Of a DNA stretch of 38,172 bases, positions 35,501-38,172 are shown piece by piece. Positions within the stretch are counted from its first letter, which is position 1, and each line of letters starts with the position of its first letter. A program made the translations under genes and the position numbers. The DNA comes from Clostridiales bacterium. GTDB taxonomy: Bacteria; Bacillota; Clostridia; Lachnospirales; WQUN01. The notes under the pieces are model-generated. The model worked only from the letters and a program-made list of their open reading frames with translations. It was not told where the DNA came from and searched no databases. The DNA lies in contig JAISZB010000311.1 in assembly GCA_031269465.1 (NCBI GenBank), positions 1-38,172 of the forward strand, read 5' to 3'.

Positions 35501-37243
35501 AGCCATCCTAACTTGACGGTAACAACTGAAGACAGCGTCCACGCATGCACGCTTTGTGTTGATGGCAATGTAGACTTGCTTTTGAAAGCAGGAGTTAATT
35601 ACAAAGCGACCCTGTTGGATATTGACGCGCTTACCTGGGAACGGGAACACACTTTTAATGAGTGGCGTCTCCCTCTTGCAAAATTCTTCGTGTCAATAAT
35701 CAACGCTTCTGACAGCATCTACGGTGGACGTTTGAAATTCGGGTGGAACTCAGAATGCGACAACAGCGTCTACCGAACTATCATTGACCCACAGAAGGAA
35801 GACAATACAGTCAGTTCTGCGGAAGTATCGGTAAGCAAAGCGGGCGGAGGCATAGTGGCTTCTGGCATGGGTAAAATCACCAAGATGCTATATCCTGGCA
35901 ACTATATCGCATCAGCTCAAGACAGCAATTTCAATTTCACGGATAAGAGCTTTACTGTCGTCAATGCGGGGCAGACTGTAATCTTGCCTGAGGCAAACGG
36001 ACAGCCGGATTTAGATCAAGGCATTCTGAATGGGGATGTCATGGATGCTGAAACCAATCAAGCTATTTCTGGAGCGACTATTAAAGCTTACTCTGGTGAA
36101 ACGCTGATACAAAACAGGACAACTGGCGCTTCAGGGAGCTATACAATGCCTCTAGAGGCTGGAGCGTATCGCATTGACATTTCAGCGCCTGGATATATCC
36201 CTTACAGCAATTACCTCACAGTAGAAGCTGGCAGAACGCACTATTTGGAAACGTTCCTCATGGTGACAAATGAAGAGGGTGAGGGTACAACATCAGTAGT
36301 CATTCAAGATGCTGTTAATGGGCAATCGTTGTCAGGAGTCGCTTTAGCGGTGACCAGCGGTTGGGGAAATATCAATGGCGACACCATTTTAACTGCCAGT
36401 ACCGATTCATCTGGTCAATATAGTTTTACATTACCATATGGAAATTATACTGTTGCCATGTCTTTGGAAGGGTATGTGACCGACAGCTTTAATATAGTCG
36501 TAAAACAGAGTCCTTCCACGAAATATGCCACACTGGCACCAATCCAAGTGTCAGGTGAGTATAGGGTCGTACTTACATGGGGTTCATCGCCGAGTGACCT
36601 CGACTCGCATCTCACAGCCAACGGTGGTGTTCACGTCTACTATTCAGATATGGTATCAGCGAATGCGTGGTTGGATATTGATGACGTTACATCCTATGGT
36701 CCTGAGACGATAACCATTGGTAACCTTGCGTTACTGGGAGGGTTCAAGTTCAGCGTTCACGATTACTCCAACAGAAGTAATGGCACCACACAGCTATCCT
36801 CATCTGGGGCTACAGTTAGGGTATACCGTGAGAGTGATTTGCTGAAGACCTATTTTGTTCCTTCTGGGCAAAGTGGGACAGTGTGGAATGTTTTCTCAAT
36901 GGCTGCGGACGGCCGAATTACTGACCTAAACAACTTTGAGTATCAGTCAGACCCTTCTGCGGTTGGAAGTAGCGGCTTACTGAGATCAATGAATACGACT
37001 CTACCTGAGCAACTAAAGGATTACGAAGCTGAAGCTTCTGCTTCGGATGAAGAGGGCATTGTGGATGTCGCGGTGGATGAAGGCCCTTCGGATGGAGAGG
37101 GCATTGAGTATGACGCAGCAGATGAAAGCGCTTCGGATAAAGAGGGCATTGTGGATGTCGTAGCGGATGAAGGTGTTTCGGATGAAGCGGGCATTGAGGA
37201 TGACGTGGCAGATGAAAGTGAAAGCTATCAGATTGCGTCATAA
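32600..37243 (+). CDS. Giant secreted SLH-anchored protein with carboxypeptidase-regulatory-like domains
   Basis: This 1547 aa surface protein has a signal peptide to about residue 27 (VFA-A). Three SLH domains (about 30-190) lie at the N-terminus, the opposite end from the neighbour at 24605. A beta-solenoid-like stretch follows at about 195-400 (repeated V-x-N/D-x2-I/V units). A Thr/Pro linker of six 8-residue repeats spans 430-478. Next comes a long unrecognised region with acidic DDDD clusters and an amphipathic beta-rich part at about 790-1040. Two carboxypeptidase-regulatory-like folds (about 1140-1220 and 1230-1310: G.V.D..T...ISGA.I) precede a YfaP/DUF2135-like domain at about 1319-1447 (VVLTWGSSPSDLDSHL...HVYYSD...LDIDDVTSYGPETI). 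An acidic repeat tail ends the protein. The ribosome site is AGGAGG. It is probably a cell-wall adhesin or scaffold; enzymatic activity is not indicated. Confidence 0.92.
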   Translation: MRICKRILAMLLALTLIVSIAPQLVFAAGNSYTDVPPNHWASGVIARWSGDGYGVLQGNGDGTFSPSKGLTLGELATILSKTFGYSERISADVTPGWADEAVEKAIAAGVVAKAPAIEASASVTREQAIKYISIAYGIAPAEGNTTFADDSVIGTEYKPYVKAFQQLGYIVGKGNNDFDPKSAYTRAEAMKVIDNTTSEIADISVSGHTYDRDLIVRKSGVTVKDTTVNHDLIIGQGIGNGEIKLDNVTIAGQLLAFGGGSISVVVKEGYKISSTLADKAFGQPLRLEGAFGTIIVANGTKAVITGKVDKLVILGNAEVVLNNAMVEAIEVNGDNVKLIANIGNALENAVVDANTVIISGDGTVKYVRVTEKAKSGVEVLTVPTKVTVHANAGSVKTKNGIIQPGTTVTTTNPSIGWTGGGYSGGGSSSATTTPPATPTTTPPATPTTTPPATPTTTPSATPTTTPSATPTTTPSATPTIALPNDDFSLYSVTDVLSAGNSIMVETTATGNAILDVRVLSDVTGISTSWESGNLLSSGQTYLDEAVEKEFIAVEVSSALPEYFVVVATLREENGNELCDPYIFIENTKAYESYESKTVEDFDNERVINLDDDDTNNFMVVSEGIPYIQAGANGHDFLDATQSDIGIFVIANASETVAELVSGDRLVIAGEDNMIYLIKIIHISNENSNVTINATIDPAIGEFVEYIKIDIDGVEFGEPIMDMSDADEGVILLDDDDGYDLTIDHSDDAPFVDSLIDIPEEDAMSMAGAAIYATARAPLLRDDIDAGGSASGSISLEIGFERDPVEISGKVELKGTVSAKLVYDIVLFGADYFECKVSAGIETEAQIKVELKREGETSSSVEINLGTAYLPTPIAGLTVKAEVSAPFKWELSADLAATANAEIETGVRFGTVGFEPFLTKSLNADLKVEGDASITYGPKIALGISFLNSLEAKMTTEAGAEVKGTATLSHPNLTVTTEDSVHACTLCVDGNVDLLLKAGVNYKATLLDIDALTWEREHTFNEWRLPLAKFFVSIINASDSIYGGRLKFGWNSECDNSVYRTIIDPQKEDNTVSSAEVSVSKAGGGIVASGMGKITKMLYPGNYIASAQDSNFNFTDKSFTVVNAGQTVILPEANGQPDLDQGILNGDVMDAETNQAISGATIKAYSGETLIQNRTTGASGSYTMPLEAGAYRIDISAPGYIPYSNYLTVEAGRTHYLETFLMVTNEEGEGTTSVVIQDAVNGQSLSGVALAVTSGWGNINGDTILTASTDSSGQYSFTLPYGNYTVAMSLEGYVTDSFNIVVKQSPSTKYATLAPIQVSGEYRVVLTWGSSPSDLDSHLTANGGVHVYYSDMVSANAWLDIDDVTSYGPETITIGNLALLGGFKFSVHDYSNRSNGTTQLSSSGATVRVYRESDLLKTYFVPSGQSGTVWNVFSMAADGRITDLNNFEYQSDPSAVGSSGLLRSMNTTLPEQLKDYEAEASASDEEGIVDVAVDEGPSDGEGIEYDAADESASDKEGIVDVVADEGVSDEAGIEDDVADESESYQIAS
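33890..34034 (+). repeat. 24-bp tandem repeat encoding a Thr/Pro linker
   Basis: There are six head-to-tail copies of a 24 bp unit (ACAACAACTCCGCCCGCGAC plus GCCA), encoding TTPPATPT. The first three copies have CCGCCC (Pro-Pro) and the last three CCGTCC (Pro-Ser). Near identity at the DNA level implies recent expansion by slippage or recombination, and copy number may vary between strains. It is coding and directly adjacent, without spacers, so not a CRISPR array. Confidence 0.95.
37040..37219 (+). repeat. 45-bp tandem repeat encoding an acidic C-terminal tail
   Basis: Four 15-codon units encode variants of xSDxEGIVDVxxDEG and xSDxxGIExDxADES. Units 1 and 3 are alike, as are units 2 and 4, so the real period is 90 bp duplicated once. 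The tail is strongly acidic, almost without positive charge, and ends 7 codons before the stop. Confidence 0.9.
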
Positions 37244-37275
37244 TCTATCAATGATTTGCTTATAGTTGCAGCAAC

Positions 37276-37312
37276 CTTGACCAGAGGATAGAGTAGCCTC
37301 TGGTCAAGTATT
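37276..37312 (+). terminator. Intrinsic terminator after the giant SLH protein
   Basis: A perfect 12 bp stem, CTTGACCAGAGG (37276-37287) and CCTCTGGTCAAG (37297-37308), with a 9 nt loop, is followed by TATTTCT. It begins 32 nt after the stop codon. Confidence 0.85.
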
Positions 37313-37366
37313 TCTCAAATCGTTGTGCAATTTCAGGAAGGTATTCATAAATCATGTAAGAGTGTC

Positions 37367-37396
37367 TTGACAGTGGCGAGTTTTATGTAATATAAT
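37367..37396 (+). promoter_or_regulatory. Near-perfect sigma-70/sigma-A promoter
   Basis: TTGACA (37367-37372), an 18 nt spacer and TATAAT (37391-37396) give full consensus hexamers, the strongest promoter seen in the window. Transcription would start near 37403. No protein with a ribosome site follows before the strong terminator at 37570-37603. Confidence 0.75.
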
Positions 37397-37402
37397 CACA
37401 TG

Positions 37403-37603
37403 AATGGTCTTTTATTCCAGCAGAGAAGTCAAAAATTAGAGAAAACCTGGATTTTGCGGACGGACGCACTATTCCCTTGGGGGCGCTACCGATACATTCC
37501 ATATGAATTTAAAACAATTCAAGTTCAGACTGATTTTGCCTGTTTTTCGAAACCAGGAAGCCGTCGTCTAAAAAAGCGGGCGGCCGCCCGCCCGCTTTTT
37601 TTT
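37403..37603 (+). ncRNA. Candidate structured small RNA (about 200 nt)
   Basis: The stretch is bounded by a consensus promoter and a GC-rich intrinsic terminator. Inside it, CGGACGC (37461-37467) can pair with GCGCTACCG (37483-37491), with CCC/GGG stacked inside, and TGAATT/AATTCA forms a small hairpin near 37503-37520. CCTGG (37446) can also pair with CCAGG (about 37552), and GACGG with CCGTC, in an interleaved pseudoknot-like order. An 82-codon frame starting at 37400 has no ribosome site and would begin at the transcript's first bases, so I do not call it a gene. I cannot assign it to a known RNA family (6S, SRP and tmRNA signatures were not recognised). Confidence 0.45.
37570..37603. terminator. 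Strong bidirectional intrinsic terminator
   Basis: GCGGGCGG (37576-37583) and CCGCCCGC (37588-37595) form an 8 bp all-GC stem with a 4 nt loop, preceded by six A and followed by eight T, so it can work on both strands. It ends the candidate small RNA on the plus strand and may also serve the minus-strand relic to its right. Confidence 0.9.
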
Positions 37604-37743
37604 GAAGAAATTATCTTGAATACAGTCAAAACTGGGAAAACGCAATAAAAAGGCTGGGATATTTTTCCTTAGAAAATAGACTAGGGACTCTGTATTTGCA
37701 AATTCATTATTATTTGGCGTCTCTGCATACATGTATAAATATT

Positions 37744-37971
37744 TTAGCATTTTGATGAATATTTGACGAAAACCATTTGAACCAAGACAAGCTCGACGCC
37801 CAAAAAAGCCAAAAACGCTTCTATCGCCCTGAGCGACTTGAAAATGCTGCTCTTCGCCTTTTCGTCCAAGCTGGCCTGAACGCCTTTATAGTCCACGCGC
37901 ATTTTCAGCATGGATTTGCTCCAAAAGTGGCAGCTGAAGCCTTGCAACAGATTTTTGAGAAAATCAAACAT
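37744..37971 (-). pseudogene. Probable C-terminal remnant of a DDE transposase
   Basis: The minus-strand 75-codon frame contains GFSCHFWSKSMLKMR, then SIFKSLRAIEAFLAFLGVEL and VLVQMVF. The FWSKxMxKxR, then I..(S/T)xRAIEAF.....LxxLQM order resembles the end of long IS4-like transposases of clostridia. No upstream catalytic part was found before the window edge (bases 37980-38172 are AT-rich without an open continuation). The identification is tentative. Confidence 0.35.
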
Positions 37972-38172
37972 AACTTTTAAAGCGTATTCCGTACAGTTCT
38001 ATCATATTCTTTACGCTGAGTTGTAAATTGTTCGAAGCGAGGAATGTTTTCCTTCCAGCTCTGAATAAAACGGTATTTTGGATATATTTTCATATATTCA
38101 CTAATATATATTATTTAAGATATATAAATTCATTTTAACATATTTCAAAAATTAGTTTGAATTTCAGAATAT
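37972..38172. other. AT-rich window end, nothing recognised
   Basis: This stretch is strongly AT-rich, with TATATA-like runs near 38095-38125. I see no gene, repeat or convincing regulatory site. Confidence 0.4.

Noticed and set aside
36918..37241. Minus-strand frame of His/Pro/Leu-rich repeats
   Set aside because: It is the antisense of the acidic tail repeats of the SLH protein.
37400..37648. 82-codon frame downstream of the consensus promoter
   Set aside because: It would start at or before the predicted transcription start, has no ribosome site, and reads straight through the terminator stem.

Overview
The window looks like a chromosome segment of a strictly anaerobic, Gram-positive-type bacterium (Firmicutes/Clostridia, probably an uncultured gut or sludge lineage). 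The evidence is a glycyl radical enzyme with its SAM activase (oxygen-sensitive chemistry), two LplA/LplB/YtcP-type carbohydrate ABC transporters, two very large S-layer-homology (SLH) surface proteins, strong AGGAGG-type ribosome binding sites and some TTG/GTG starts. No rRNA, tRNA or CRISPR array was seen.

Left half (0.5-22 kb): a catabolic locus around a divergent promoter region (16.4-17.4 kb). Leftwards runs a tightly packed 13-gene unit: lipoprotein SBP2, permeases LplB2 and YtcP2, aldo/keto reductase, DhaK-like and DhaL-like kinase subunits, a CoA-acylating aldehyde dehydrogenase of the methylmalonate-semialdehyde type, a glycyl radical activase, an NAD-dependent epimerase, the glycyl radical enzyme, then a second transporter (LplB1, YtcP1, SBP1). 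Rightwards runs an XRE regulator, a second DhaK/DhaL pair, a D-2-hydroxyacid dehydrogenase and a metallo-beta-lactamase-fold hydrolase, closed by a hairpin terminator. The simplest reading is uptake of a sugar-like or polyol/sugar-acid compound, oxidoreduction and phosphorylation of a keto intermediate, radical dehydration or cleavage to an aldehyde, and oxidation of that aldehyde to an acyl-CoA. The substrate is not identifiable from sequence. No glycoside hydrolase or polysaccharide lyase is present. Nearly every gap longer than about 75 nt in this half contains a copy or remnant of one palindromic repeat family whose two arms vary together between copies.

Middle (21.7-24.6 kb and 28.6-32.5 kb): decayed DNA. 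It holds a small secreted protein, a 41-codon remnant of a fumarate-reductase-type flavoprotein, a frameshifted piece of the SNF2/DEAH-helicase protein typical of Firmicute conjugative elements, a GC-rich island with a very large hairpin, an IS4-type transposase remnant and an IS1634-type transposase remnant.

Right half: two large secreted proteins with SLH anchors (1303 and 1547 aa), the first GC-rich with C-terminal SLH domains, the second with N-terminal SLH domains, a Thr/Pro repeat linker, carboxypeptidase-regulatory-like folds and an acidic repeat tail. Downstream, a near-consensus promoter and a strong bidirectional terminator about 200 nt apart bracket a candidate small RNA, followed by a probable transposase C-terminal remnant.
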